From Deltaproteobacteria bacterium (GTDB lineage Bacteria; Desulfobacterota; DSM-4660; Desulfatiglandales; HGW-15), in the NCBI GenBank assembly GCA_020342025.1, contig CP070840.1, positions 2,741,617 through 2,749,911 of the forward strand: a stretch of 8,295 nt of DNA, in the 5' to 3' direction. Each line of letters begins with the position of its first letter. Position 1 is the stretch's first letter. Positions 1 through 6,788 of the stretch are shown here, piece after piece. Position numbers and translations under genes: made by a program. The notes under the pieces were generated by a model. That model was not told the origin of the DNA and made no database searches. It was given only the letters and a program-made list of their open reading frames with translations.

Positions 1-825
1 GCCAAATTGCACCCTCTCTTTGCTGTATTTGATAGCCATTTCAAAGCAGCCCTGAGCGCCACCCAGGCCCATCGCGCCAATGGAAAGACGGCCTCCATCC
101 AGAGTCTGCATCATCTGATAAAAACCGTTTCCCCTCGGCCCCAGTGTGTTCTCCTTGCGAACACGGCAGTCGTCAAAATATAGCTCACTGGTATTGGATG
201 CGCGCCACATCAGCTTTCCGTGCATCTCACGGGCCTCAAATCCCTCTGTCCCCGATTCTACAAGAATACAGGAAAGTTCTGGACGCCCATCTTCGCGGGT
301 ACCGCTGCGACATAGGGCCGTGACACCTGCGGTTATCCTGGTTGATGCATTGGTAATAAAGATCTTGCTCCCATTTACAATCCACTCATCACCCTCCAGA
401 GCAGCCGTTGTTTTCGTGTTTCCTGCATCTGAGCCTGCGTTGGGCTCGGTCAGACCAAAGCCCCAGAGGGCCTCACCGGAGCAGAGCTTAGGAAGATATT
501 TCTGCTTCTGTTCCTCATCGCCAAAGTAATAGATGGGACCTATGCCAAGGGAGTTCGCCGCGGCGATGGTTGCCGCATGGGAGCCGTCCACCCTTGCAAT
601 CTCTTCGGTGGCGATGATATAGGAGACATAATCCATGCCCTGACCGCCATATTCCTCGGAAACAAACATGCCAAAAAGACCCAATCCTGCCATCTTTTCC
701 ATGGTCTCATAGGAGAACTCCTCCTTTTCATCAAGCTCCCTTGCCACCGGCTTGATCTCTTTTTCGGCAAACTGGCGGACTGAGTTCCGCAGAATTTCTT
801 GATCCATGGAAAGGCTAAAGTCCAT
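1..825 (-). CDS. Acyl-CoA dehydrogenase, N-terminal 275 residues (3' end outside window)
   Basis: This is an FAD-dependent acyl-CoA dehydrogenase, which introduces an alpha,beta double bond into an acyl-CoA and passes electrons to an electron-transfer flavoprotein. The reading frame runs open to the window edge, so about 100 residues of a family-typical 380 are missing, including the region expected to hold the catalytic glutamate. Visible landmarks are the N-terminal helical domain (about 1-115), the flavin/substrate signature GFGLTEPNAGSDAG at 122-135, the middle beta domain up to about 225 with the segment around WRASNTSELYFDD, and the start of the C-terminal helical domain with LDGGRLSIGA near 242-251. 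The start at 825 is supported by a strong GGAGGAGGGG ribosome-binding site; the internal ATG at codon 7 has none. It is the third gene of an operon, 57 nt after the DUF35 gene. The family assignment is firm. The substrate is unknown, but the neighbours suggest a branched, aromatic or sterol-like acyl-CoA rather than a simple fatty acid. Confidence 0.93.
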   Translation of the reverse strand, partial: MDFSLSMDQEILRNSVRQFAEKEIKPVARELDEKEEFSYETMEKMAGLGLFGMFVSEEYGGQGMDYVSYIIATEEIARVDGSHAATIAAANSLGIGPIYYFGDEEQKQKYLPKLCSGEALWGFGLTEPNAGSDAGNTKTTAALEGDEWIVNGSKIFITNASTRITAGVTALCRSGTREDGRPELSCILVESGTEGFEAREMHGKLMWRASNTSELYFDDCRVRKENTLGPRGNGFYQMMQTLDGGRLSIGAMGLGGAQGCFEMAIKYSKERVQFG

Positions 826-827
826 TT

Positions 828-837
828 CCCCTCCTCC
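828..837 (-). promoter_or_regulatory. Ribosome-binding site of the acyl-CoA dehydrogenase
   Basis: On the minus strand this reads GGAGGAGGGG, with the GGAGG core 7 nt before the ATG at 825. It decides between that ATG and a second in-frame ATG six codons further on (804-806), which has no Shine-Dalgarno match. Confidence 0.8.
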
Positions 838-882
838 GCTGAGTTTCTGGCTCAAATTCCTGTTGCAGCAAAGAGGCTCCCA

Positions 883-1878
883 CTAGGTCTTCTTTGACCT
901 GGCCACAGAGCGGGCCATTCTGTCCAGTTTGAAAATGGTGTTGAATTCCATATTCTTACTGATCCACAGCTTGTTGTTTATGATAGAATCGGTGATAGCA
1001 CCCCTGTAAGCAAGACCGTCCAGCAAAGTTCGTGGGTCTTCAGACACCATGACAAAATCGGGAGATTTGATCTCTTTCTCCTCTATTTTAATGTCCCCGT
1101 CATGGATAAGGACGGCAAATTGACCGCCTCGGGTCTTGACCACAATATCTCGTTTCCATCCTGCGATGTCTTTCCTTGCCCGCTCGTTATTACTCATCTC
1201 TTTAATAATCGATTTCATCTCTTTCAAGGCCTCTTTATAGGCGGCCACATCCTTGTCTGAGGCCTCTGGCAACTCGGGCTCGGCCGGAGATTCCCAGTCA
1301 ATCTCCGTTTCCTGAAGCCCTTTCTTTTCCCTCTGCTCCTTGGTAAGTTCGGATGTGGGGACGCAAAATACGTCCGTGATCTCCCCGATACGGTTATCCT
1401 TAAAAACGAGTTTCACCTCGGTCCCCTTGGTGATCATCCCTGGCACCAAAATACCTGTTGTGGTGTATAGGTTTACGCTCATGGCCGTATCAGCCCCCCC
1501 GAAGATGACTCGCCCCCTGCCATAGGGCGCCATATGCTGAAACAGGGAGGTGGCGAAATATGTGATGGGGGGCGTACTGTTCATGACACCGACCTGCTCT
1601 ACCTCTAACAGTTCAGTCGGGGCAAAATTGCAGTCTGGGCAGTGGGTCAGAAAAGGAGGTACTCTGACCAGCCCGCATTGGGAACATTTACACCCAAGAA
1701 GCCTCTTTTCGTCTCGCAGCGCAAGAAAAAAAGGGGAGAGTTCCCCCTTGGTCCTTTGATAGAAGGTGTACATGGTGTCGTTTGTGATTAAATAGTCTTT
1801 CCCATCTATGGTTTCAACACGCGACCCCACCTCCGGTATATACACTGACGGGATAATTCGTTCTTTTTCTGTACTCAT
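883..1878 (-). CDS. DUF35 zinc-ribbon/OB-fold protein with C-terminal SCP2-like domain
   Basis: This 331-residue protein has two parts. Residues about 45-175 form a DUF35 module: a rubredoxin-like zinc ribbon with ligands C65-x2-C68 and C80-x2-C83, followed by an OB-fold. Residues about 238-325 resemble a sterol carrier protein 2 (SCP2) domain, with the pattern of strands, a HDGDIKI turn, a PDFVMVSEDP stretch and a final helix after KLWISKNMEF. A charged linker (about 176-236) separates them. Known DUF35 proteins act as partners of thiolase-superfamily enzymes, helping to position or channel CoA substrates (archaeal thiolase/HMG-CoA synthase complex, BbsA of toluene degradation, the DUF35 part of ChsH2 with Ltp2). 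The gene begins 20 nt after the thiolase-like gene, which fits a complex of the two products. The start has a GGGAGGG ribosome-binding site. Joining the SCP2-like part to DUF35 instead of to the thiolase is unusual; SCP2 is recognised by pattern only. Confidence 0.85.
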   Translation of the reverse strand: MSTEKERIIPSVYIPEVGSRVETIDGKDYLITNDTMYTFYQRTKGELSPFFLALRDEKRLLGCKCSQCGLVRVPPFLTHCPDCNFAPTELLEVEQVGVMNSTPPITYFATSLFQHMAPYGRGRVIFGGADTAMSVNLYTTTGILVPGMITKGTEVKLVFKDNRIGEITDVFCVPTSELTKEQREKKGLQETEIDWESPAEPELPEASDKDVAAYKEALKEMKSIIKEMSNNERARKDIAGWKRDIVVKTRGGQFAVLIHDGDIKIEEKEIKSPDFVMVSEDPRTLLDGLAYRGAITDSIINNKLWISKNMEFNTIFKLDRMARSVARSKKT

Positions 1879-1898
1879 GGTGTTTTTCCCTCCCTTCC

Positions 1899-3095
1899 CT
1901 ATTCTTTTTCAAAAATCAGACATGCCGTGTACTGAGCAATCGTGCTACCCGTCCCATGAACCAGTGCCGTTTTGAGCCCCGTCTTGATCAGTTCATTTCG
2001 GGCAGACCAAGCCGACATGATGTTGCTCGCCCCCACCGCATGGCCGCAATAGATCAACCCTCCACAGGGATTGACCAGGTATTTCCCCCCTGGTGTCATC
2101 AGCCCCTCTTCTATCAGAGAATCGGCCTTACCCAAGGGTACCAAACCGAACTCGGCCATGCTGATCTCAAGCTGATGGACAAAGGCATCGTGTAGTTCTA
2201 CGATTTCGATCGATTTTGTGGGGTCCTCGATGCCAGCCATCTCATAGGCCCTATGAGAGGCATAATAATCAGACATGATGCGGGACATATCTTTCTGATT
2301 CTTGCCTGCATAGGAATGCTCATTGGCCTCACCCACACCCGTTATCCAGATAACGGGTCGACCAGTATTCTTGCAAATCGCCTTCGCCGTCTCTTCTTCA
2401 GCGATGATTAGGGCAGCAGCGCCTTCTGTATAGACGCAGATCTCCAGTTCCCTAAAGGGATACACGATAAGCCTTGAATTGAGAACTTCTTCGGGTGTCA
2501 CCTGGTCAAACTGCCTTTGGGCATATTTATTGCCTCTGACCTGCTGGCTCAACTGGGCCGAGATTTGGGCGGTGATTTCCGGTTTCAGATCTCCAGGATG
2601 CTCGTCCATATAGCCCAGAACTACCTCTGCATAGCTGTCAGAGGCGGACCACCCAATCTGCTGTTCAAAAAAGCTGTCCCCAGACCAGCCGATTGATTTG
2701 ATGACCTCTGGAGTGGCCGACATGGATAAAAAATCAAAACAATCCGTCGCTTTTTCCACCCCCAGAACCAGGGCTGTTTTGAACCGGCCGGCGGCCACGT
2801 AGGCGTGGGCTGCAGACATGGTATAGGCCCCGGTGGCACCACCCGTTGTGATCCGGATGCCGAATTTGTTCTGCATACCACAAAGTCCATGGATGGCGTG
2901 CTCGGGAATGGCTGCCCTTTCAAAGATATCATTGTAAATCCCGTAAAAGGCTGCATCCACATCTTGGATGTCCATCTGAGCATCCTTCACAGCTTCTCGG
3001 GTGGCCATCTGGGCCAATTCATAATAGGTTTTCTCTCGCCACGTTCCCTTAAAGGGCGTCACACCTGCACCTACAATACCAACTTTCTTTGACAT
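1899..3095 (-). CDS. Thiolase-fold protein of SCP2/lipid-transfer type lacking the catalytic cysteines
   Basis: This is a 398-residue full-length member of the thiolase superfamily, closest in pattern to SCP-x/lipid-transfer (Ltp) proteins. Landmarks are the N-terminal VGIVGAGVTPF strand, the nucleophile-elbow region RITTGGATGAY at 81-91, the motif VELHDAFVHQLE at 299-310, and NPCGGLIYCGHAVGAS at 343-357. Where thiolases read C-A-S-G this protein reads G86-A87-T88-G89, so the acyl-accepting cysteine is absent. The HDCF cysteine of SCP-x enzymes is Ala304. The last motif reads HGTGS (380-384) with no cysteine. His302 and His352 are kept. A normal two-cysteine thiolase mechanism is therefore unlikely; a retro-aldolase, as for Ltp2, or another carbon-carbon bond reaction is a reasonable inference. 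It is the first gene of an operon with the DUF35-SCP2 and acyl-CoA dehydrogenase genes. The start at 3095 follows the ribosome-binding site AGGGGGGAGA. Automatic annotation would probably call it acetyl-CoA acetyltransferase. Confidence 0.9.
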   Translation of the reverse strand: MSKKVGIVGAGVTPFKGTWREKTYYELAQMATREAVKDAQMDIQDVDAAFYGIYNDIFERAAIPEHAIHGLCGMQNKFGIRITTGGATGAYTMSAAHAYVAAGRFKTALVLGVEKATDCFDFLSMSATPEVIKSIGWSGDSFFEQQIGWSASDSYAEVVLGYMDEHPGDLKPEITAQISAQLSQQVRGNKYAQRQFDQVTPEEVLNSRLIVYPFRELEICVYTEGAAALIIAEEETAKAICKNTGRPVIWITGVGEANEHSYAGKNQKDMSRIMSDYYASHRAYEMAGIEDPTKSIEIVELHDAFVHQLEISMAEFGLVPLGKADSLIEEGLMTPGGKYLVNPCGGLIYCGHAVGASNIMSAWSARNELIKTGLKTALVHGTGSTIAQYTACLIFEKE

Positions 3096-3100
3096 AAATT

Positions 3101-3110
3101 TCTCCCCCCT
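3101..3110 (-). promoter_or_regulatory. Ribosome-binding site of the thiolase-like gene
   Basis: The minus strand reads AGGGGGGAGA just 5 nt before the ATG at 3095. It supports this start for the first gene of the acyl-CoA operon. Confidence 0.7.
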
Positions 3111-3144
3111 TCTTTTTTCTAACTAAATTAACCTAAAAGACCTT

Positions 3145-3233
3145 GAGGTTGATTCCTGTTGGCTAATGCTAGGCCCAACTCGTCATTTTTGAAGCTAGAG
3201 CACAATTCTATGCGACCTAGCATCAAAAACCTC
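3145..3233. repeat. Nested inverted repeat in the leader of the acyl-CoA operon
   Basis: The outer arms GAGGTT (3145-3150) and AACCTC (3228-3233) enclose a second perfect pair, ATGCTAGG (3166-3173) and CCTAGCAT (3216-3223). A competing inner pair is GCTAG (3194-3198) with CTAGC (3217-3221). The element lies 50-140 nt upstream of the thiolase-like start, where the mRNA leader or the promoter would be. It could be an operator, a folded leader or chance. The rest of 3096-3491 holds no gene that I can support and no convincing promoter. Confidence 0.35.
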
Positions 3234-3420
3234 GGCAGTAAATTATTGAGCTTTCCATTTATCAAGCTTGATATGAAAAATCAACAATTTTGGGTGAAGC
3301 GGCCCAGGCCTAATATTGACGTTTTCAGAAAAAAGAAAAGCCATTTCTAATCCGTAGCGTTGTGCCAGACACAAAAATGAAGATCTCGGGGCCATCACAG
3401 ATATAAAGCACTTCAAACCT

Positions 3421-3467
3421 GTATAATAAAAAATTAGGGCCGGGTGTTAATTTATCCCGGCCCTAAT
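3421..3467 (-). terminator. Intrinsic terminator of the polyprenyl-phosphate transferase gene
   Basis: A perfect 12-bp stem, ATTAGGGCCGGG (3433-3444) with its complement at 3456-3467, closes an 11-nt loop. Read on the minus strand the stem is followed by TTTTTTATTAT. It lies 24 nt after the stop codon at 3492. On the plus strand no T-run follows, so it works in one direction. It separates the envelope-glycan gene from the acyl-CoA operon. Confidence 0.92.
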
Positions 3468-3491
3468 GGTAATTGCTGGCTCTATACTAAA

Positions 3492-5339
3492 TCAACCGAT
3501 CACCAATTTCATCTGCTTAACCTCCACTTCCACCCCCAATTGACGGCAAAGATTTTTTACCTCTTTCCTTCTCTCTTCCCCATTCTGTTTAAAAGAAATG
3601 ATGATCTCCTGGATATTGTGCTTCTTGATAATCCTATCAAGCCCCTCTTGGCCCCCAAAGACAGGGTAACCCATAATTCTTCCTCTCTGTTTCCGGGGAT
3701 TATCGTCAATAAAACCCACCAGCGCCAAGCCCAGGTCCCGGTTCGTCTCGATTTCTCTCATGGCCATCTGTCCGCCCATTCCGGCCCCATAGATGAGGGT
3801 GGGTTTGCCTTGTTGATTCCTTTTTGTGATCCCCTCCTCGAGCAGCCGGAAGGAGAGCCTGGATAGAGATAAAAGGAGAAGCATGAGAATCCAATAGATG
3901 ACGAAAACAGCCCTAGAAAAGCTGTAAAAGCGATAGGCGAAAAGAAAAATGAGCATGGCCATCACGCTTCCGCCCGTGATGGCCTTGATATAATCATTCA
4001 GATCTCTAAGGCTCGTGCTCTCCCAAACGCCGCGATAGATTCCCATTATGTAGAACCAAAAAATCTGACAGGCAATCATGATGGGTAGGGACTTCAAGAA
4101 GAAGTCAAAATTACCCCCCAATACCCCTTCAAAACGCAGAAGATAAGCTGTGTAATACGCTATCGTGATCAAGACCAAATCGAGAAGGACTTCAAACAGC
4201 CTCCTCCTGTAGGTGACCTCAATCAGGATTGGCGTGATGCCGCCCCGATCGGCCTGGTCCAGGATGGACGCCTCGGGATATACCTTCACCTTGGCCAGAT
4301 GGATCCAGAAAAAGAGGACGAGGAGGAGGTAAAAGGTCATAACCACCAGGCTGGTGCCGGCACCAAAGCGCCCTATGGCTAGAGCGATCACACCTGATAT
4401 AACCGAGAATGCATAGAGGATCAAAACGGCTTTTCTCTCTGAAAACCCAATCGCCACCATGCGGTGAGATGAATGGTCGCGCCCCCCTTGGGATATGGAA
4501 CGATGGAAAAGCTTCCTCATCACGCTTACGAATCCCGTATCCAAAATGGGAATAAACACGATGAGGATCGGGATGGCAATAACGGAAAGCAAGTAACCGG
4601 CCGTTCCACCCACGGGCTTAGCTGGATTACTGATGGCCGTCATGCAGCCCAGAAGAAAGCCGATGAGAAGACTCCCTGCATCACCCATGAATATGGAGGC
4701 AGGGTTGAAATTGTAGATTAAGAAACCCAAGATTACTCCCACGTATATGGCGCTCATAATTAAGATAGGGCCGGCCAAGGAGCTCATTTGAGGGTTCAAG
4801 TAATGAATTAGGAAAAAGAAAAGGCATGCAATACCGGCGACACCAGCCGATAATCCGTCCATATTGTCCAGTAGGTTAAAGGCATTGGTGATCCCCACTA
4901 CCCAGATAATCGAAAGGAATACATTGATTGTGTTTGAATCGGTCCACCCCAGTCTCAAACCAAAGAATACCAGGATGGAGGTTATGATAATCTGGCCAGC
5001 CAATTTATGTTGTGGATCCATGTTGAATATGTCATCTGCCAAGCCCAAACAGAAAATTCCCGCTGCACATAGCAACATGGGGAGAAAAGGCAATGACAAG
5101 CTGGGAAAACCCACGAAACGGCCGCCCAATACCCAGACTATCGTGTAAGAGAAGAATATACTTACGCCTCCCAGAAGGGGGGTTTCCTTTTTATGCCACC
5201 GGGTATCTTTGGGCACGGCCACCTGCCCGGTGGCCAAAGCCAACTTTTTGACAAGTGGTGTCAAAAGCAGTGAAAGCAGAAAACCACCCGCAAAGAAGGA
5301 GAGATAGTAATATATGGATAAGATTTTCATGTCTGTCAT
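3492..5339 (-). CDS. WecA/MraY-type polyprenyl-phosphate sugar-1-phosphate transferase fused to a CapD/WbaP-type N-terminal module
   Basis: Residues 1 to about 345 form a multi-spanning transferase of the WecA/MraY/TagO family, which moves a sugar-1-phosphate (often GlcNAc-1-P) from UDP-sugar to undecaprenyl phosphate on the cytoplasmic face of the inner membrane, starting glycan assembly. Family motifs are visible: AD-D102-D103, NAFNLLDNMDGL (152-162), FMGDAGS (217-223) and RDHSSHRM (287-294), the last corresponding to the HIHH-type loop. Residues about 375-500 add four more predicted membrane helices, and residues about 512-612 a Rossmann-like domain with IYGAGMGG (516-523) and GFIDDNPRK (542-550). 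This second part matches the N-terminal half of CapD/WbpM/PglF dehydratases, also found in front of WbaP-type transferases, but the catalytic SDR domain is absent and a terminator follows at once. No clear ribosome-binding site is seen; Met4 at 5330 is an alternative start. The product is probably for O-antigen or exopolysaccharide. Sugar specificity is not readable. Confidence 0.92.
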   Translation of the reverse strand: MTDMKILSIYYYLSFFAGGFLLSLLLTPLVKKLALATGQVAVPKDTRWHKKETPLLGGVSIFFSYTIVWVLGGRFVGFPSLSLPFLPMLLCAAGIFCLGLADDIFNMDPQHKLAGQIIITSILVFFGLRLGWTDSNTINVFLSIIWVVGITNAFNLLDNMDGLSAGVAGIACLFFFLIHYLNPQMSSLAGPILIMSAIYVGVILGFLIYNFNPASIFMGDAGSLLIGFLLGCMTAISNPAKPVGGTAGYLLSVIAIPILIVFIPILDTGFVSVMRKLFHRSISQGGRDHSSHRMVAIGFSERKAVLILYAFSVISGVIALAIGRFGAGTSLVVMTFYLLLVLFFWIHLAKVKVYPEASILDQADRGGITPILIEVTYRRRLFEVLLDLVLITIAYYTAYLLRFEGVLGGNFDFFLKSLPIMIACQIFWFYIMGIYRGVWESTSLRDLNDYIKAITGGSVMAMLIFLFAYRFYSFSRAVFVIYWILMLLLLSLSRLSFRLLEEGITKRNQQGKPTLIYGAGMGGQMAMREIETNRDLGLALVGFIDDNPRKQRGRIMGYPVFGGQEGLDRIIKKHNIQEIIISFKQNGEERRKEVKNLCRQLGVEVEVKQMKLVIG

Positions 5340-5375
5340 TCGTCACTTGCTGAGGCGTTTGAAAAAGAGTGGCAG

Positions 5376-5416
5376 TGTCATTGAGAGTCCTTCGAAATTC
5401 TCAGGATAAACTCCGC
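5376..5416. repeat. Probable dispersed intergenic repeat with short hairpin
   Basis: The segment contains a TGAGA (5382-5386)/TCTCA (5399-5403) hairpin with TCCTTCGA in the loop, followed by CTCAGGATAAACTCCG. From memory this resembles a family of short intergenic repeats with the core TCCTTCGA...CTCAGGA that recurs in many bacterial genomes. Multiplicity cannot be shown within this window, so the call is an inference. Confidence 0.4.
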
Positions 5417-5422
5417 AAAGAC

Positions 5423-5463
5423 ATCCTCCCCGCCCCCCTTTGCTAAAGAGGGGTTGGGGGGAT
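5423..5463. repeat. GC-rich REP-like palindrome
   Basis: Two 19-nt arms (5423-5441 and 5445-5463) around a 3-nt loop pair at 15 of 19 positions; the core reads CCCCCCTTTGCTAAAGAGGGG. No T-run follows on the minus strand, so it is a poor intrinsic terminator for the glycosyltransferase ending at 5526. It resembles REP-like palindromes with the core CCCTTTGCTAAAGGG that are dispersed between genes in deltaproteobacterial and other genomes; that resemblance is recalled, not tested here. No gene is called in the remainder of the 5340-5525 gap. Confidence 0.6.
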
Positions 5464-5525
5464 TTTGAGAGATTGCCGTTTTTTCAGCCACCGTGGTCAT
5501 CCAGACCATCCTCTCTTTTAAGGAC

Positions 5526-6788
5526 TTAGCGCGACAAGATCTCTTTATACAGTGATTTAATATCCTTTACCAGCCTTTCCAAGGAATACTGATTAAGCAC
5601 AAATTTTCTTCCACGCTCAGCCATCTCTTCAGAGGCTTTCCTGTTCTCATAAAGAAAAGACAGGGCCCTCGCCAGCGCCTCTCCGTTTCCTGAAGGGACA
5701 AGGATACCGTGTTGGGCCAGTGTATAACCATCTTCGCTCTCTTCGTCAATAAATCCCATCAAGTCACGTACCCCCCCCACATCCGTGGCTACCACTGGCC
5801 TTGCACTAGCCATCGCTTCGATCAGGCTGACCGGTGTTCCCTCATTCAGTGAAGTGAGGGCAACAATATCCAAGGCGTTGTAGATTGAAGGCATGTCCTT
5901 TTGCCAGCCCGACAATATGACGGAGTCCTGAACGCCAAGCTCCCTGGCATACGTGATCAGATCCTGCCGGAGTTCTCCGTCACCGACCACCAGGAACTTG
6001 AAACATTTACTCTGACCCCTGGCCTTTAAGGACTTAGCGGCTTCCAACAAAACGCGATGATTTTTCACTTCGGTCAATCTTCCGATGATTCCCACCAACA
6101 AGACGCTTTGACCTTCTTGGATCATATATCTTTCTCTGACCTCTTTCCTGTGATTTTCCCTGCCTTCAAAATTTGACAAATCAAATCCCAACTGTATTAT
6201 CCTCACCTTCTCAGACGAAGCGATTCTATATCTCCAGCAGATATCATGCTGCTGTAGGGGGCTGATCACAATAATTCTATCTGTGAATCTTGAAAGAAGC
6301 CTCTCCATCTGAATAAAAAGACGCGTCCTAAGAGATCCAAAATAACTGTGGAATATGTGGCCGTGAAAGGTGTGAACCAGCCTAATTCGCGCGTCCGATC
6401 TTCTGACTAGATTGATGCTGAAACCAGCCAAGCGGCCAAGGGTTCCTGCCTTGGCGGTGTGTGTATGAATAATGTGGGGCTTAAATTGTTTGATGATCCT
6501 CCTCAGGTCTACGAGGGATTTCATGTCCCCGAGAGGAGTGATTTCCCTACCCATTTTGGGGAGGATAACTGGCTCCACACCCTTTTCCTCGGCAAAATAG
6601 GCCATATCACCCTCATGGGGAGCCACCTTTCCACATACAAGGAGGGTCTTGTAACCATCTCCGGAGAGGTGATCGCTGAGGGATATGGCCTGGATGGCGG
6701 GCCCCCCAATGTTGAGACGGGCGATGATCCTGAGTATTCTTATAGGTTGGGATGCTGTCATTGGAACCAGTAAAGAACTTGGGCCCAT
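5526..6788 (-). CDS. GT-B fold family 4 glycosyltransferase
   Basis: This 420-residue cytoplasmic or membrane-associated glycosyltransferase transfers a sugar from a nucleotide-sugar to a growing glycan, with retention of configuration in this family. The N-terminal acceptor domain opens with ILRIIARLNIGGPAIQ (18-33), whose GGP loop is typical, and continues with IIHTHTAKAGTLGRLAG (106-122) and HTFHGH (139-144). The C-terminal nucleotide-sugar domain begins near 228 and shows IIGRLTEVKN (234-243, with R237 and K242), VVGDGELR (267-274) and the E-x7-E signature NEGTPVSLIEAM (E316 and E324). Length and order are normal. The start is uncertain. The ATG at 6788 has no ribosome-binding site and lies in a 7-bp hairpin (6784-6804), while Met10 at 6761 sits closer to the conserved fold but also lacks one. 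Its neighbours, the Und-P sugar transferase and lptG, suggest surface-polysaccharide synthesis; donor and acceptor are unknown. Confidence 0.92.
   Translation of the reverse strand: MGPSSLLVPMTASQPIRILRIIARLNIGGPAIQAISLSDHLSGDGYKTLLVCGKVAPHEGDMAYFAEEKGVEPVILPKMGREITPLGDMKSLVDLRRIIKQFKPHIIHTHTAKAGTLGRLAGFSINLVRRSDARIRLVHTFHGHIFHSYFGSLRTRLFIQMERLLSRFTDRIIVISPLQQHDICWRYRIASSEKVRIIQLGFDLSNFEGRENHRKEVRERYMIQEGQSVLLVGIIGRLTEVKNHRVLLEAAKSLKARGQSKCFKFLVVGDGELRQDLITYARELGVQDSVILSGWQKDMPSIYNALDIVALTSLNEGTPVSLIEAMASARPVVATDVGGVRDLMGFIDEESEDGYTLAQHGILVPSGNGEALARALSFLYENRKASEEMAERGRKFVLNQYSLERLVKDIKSLYKEILSR

Noticed and set aside
146..529. Open frame of 127 codons on the plus strand
   Set aside because: It lies antisense to the acyl-CoA dehydrogenase, whose minus-strand translation shows clear family motifs. 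The plus-strand peptide has no recognisable domain.
3248..3285. TTGATT, 17 nt, TAAATG on the minus strand as a sigma-70 promoter for the acyl-CoA operon
   Set aside because: The -10 box matches only 3 of 6 consensus positions. In A+T-rich intergenic DNA this is expected by chance.
3159..3350. Plus-strand frame of 63 codons in the 3096-3491 gap
   Set aside because: There is no ribosome-binding site and no recognisable domain, and it overlaps the nested inverted repeats; most likely a chance opening in non-coding DNA.
3345..3371. TGGCAC on the minus strand, resembling the -24 box of a sigma-54 promoter
   Set aside because: The -12 position reads CG where GC is required at the correct spacing, so the site does not fit the consensus.
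3444..3866. Open frame of 140 codons on the plus strand
   Set aside because: It starts inside the terminator stem and runs antisense to the 3' end of the transferase fusion gene. Composition and lack of motifs mark it as a shadow.
5378..5509. 43-codon minus-strand frame as a real small gene
   Set aside because: It is formed by two palindromic repeat-like elements and has no recognisable domain, so it is kept as a finding and not annotated as a CDS.
5519..6039. A 15-nt direct repeat, TTTAAGGACTTAGCG, at the 3' end of the glycosyltransferase gene and again inside it
   Set aside because: Both copies are read as normal coding sequence or stop context, with no further similarity on either side. 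A chance match of this length is conceivable in 8 kb and nothing else supports a recombination event.
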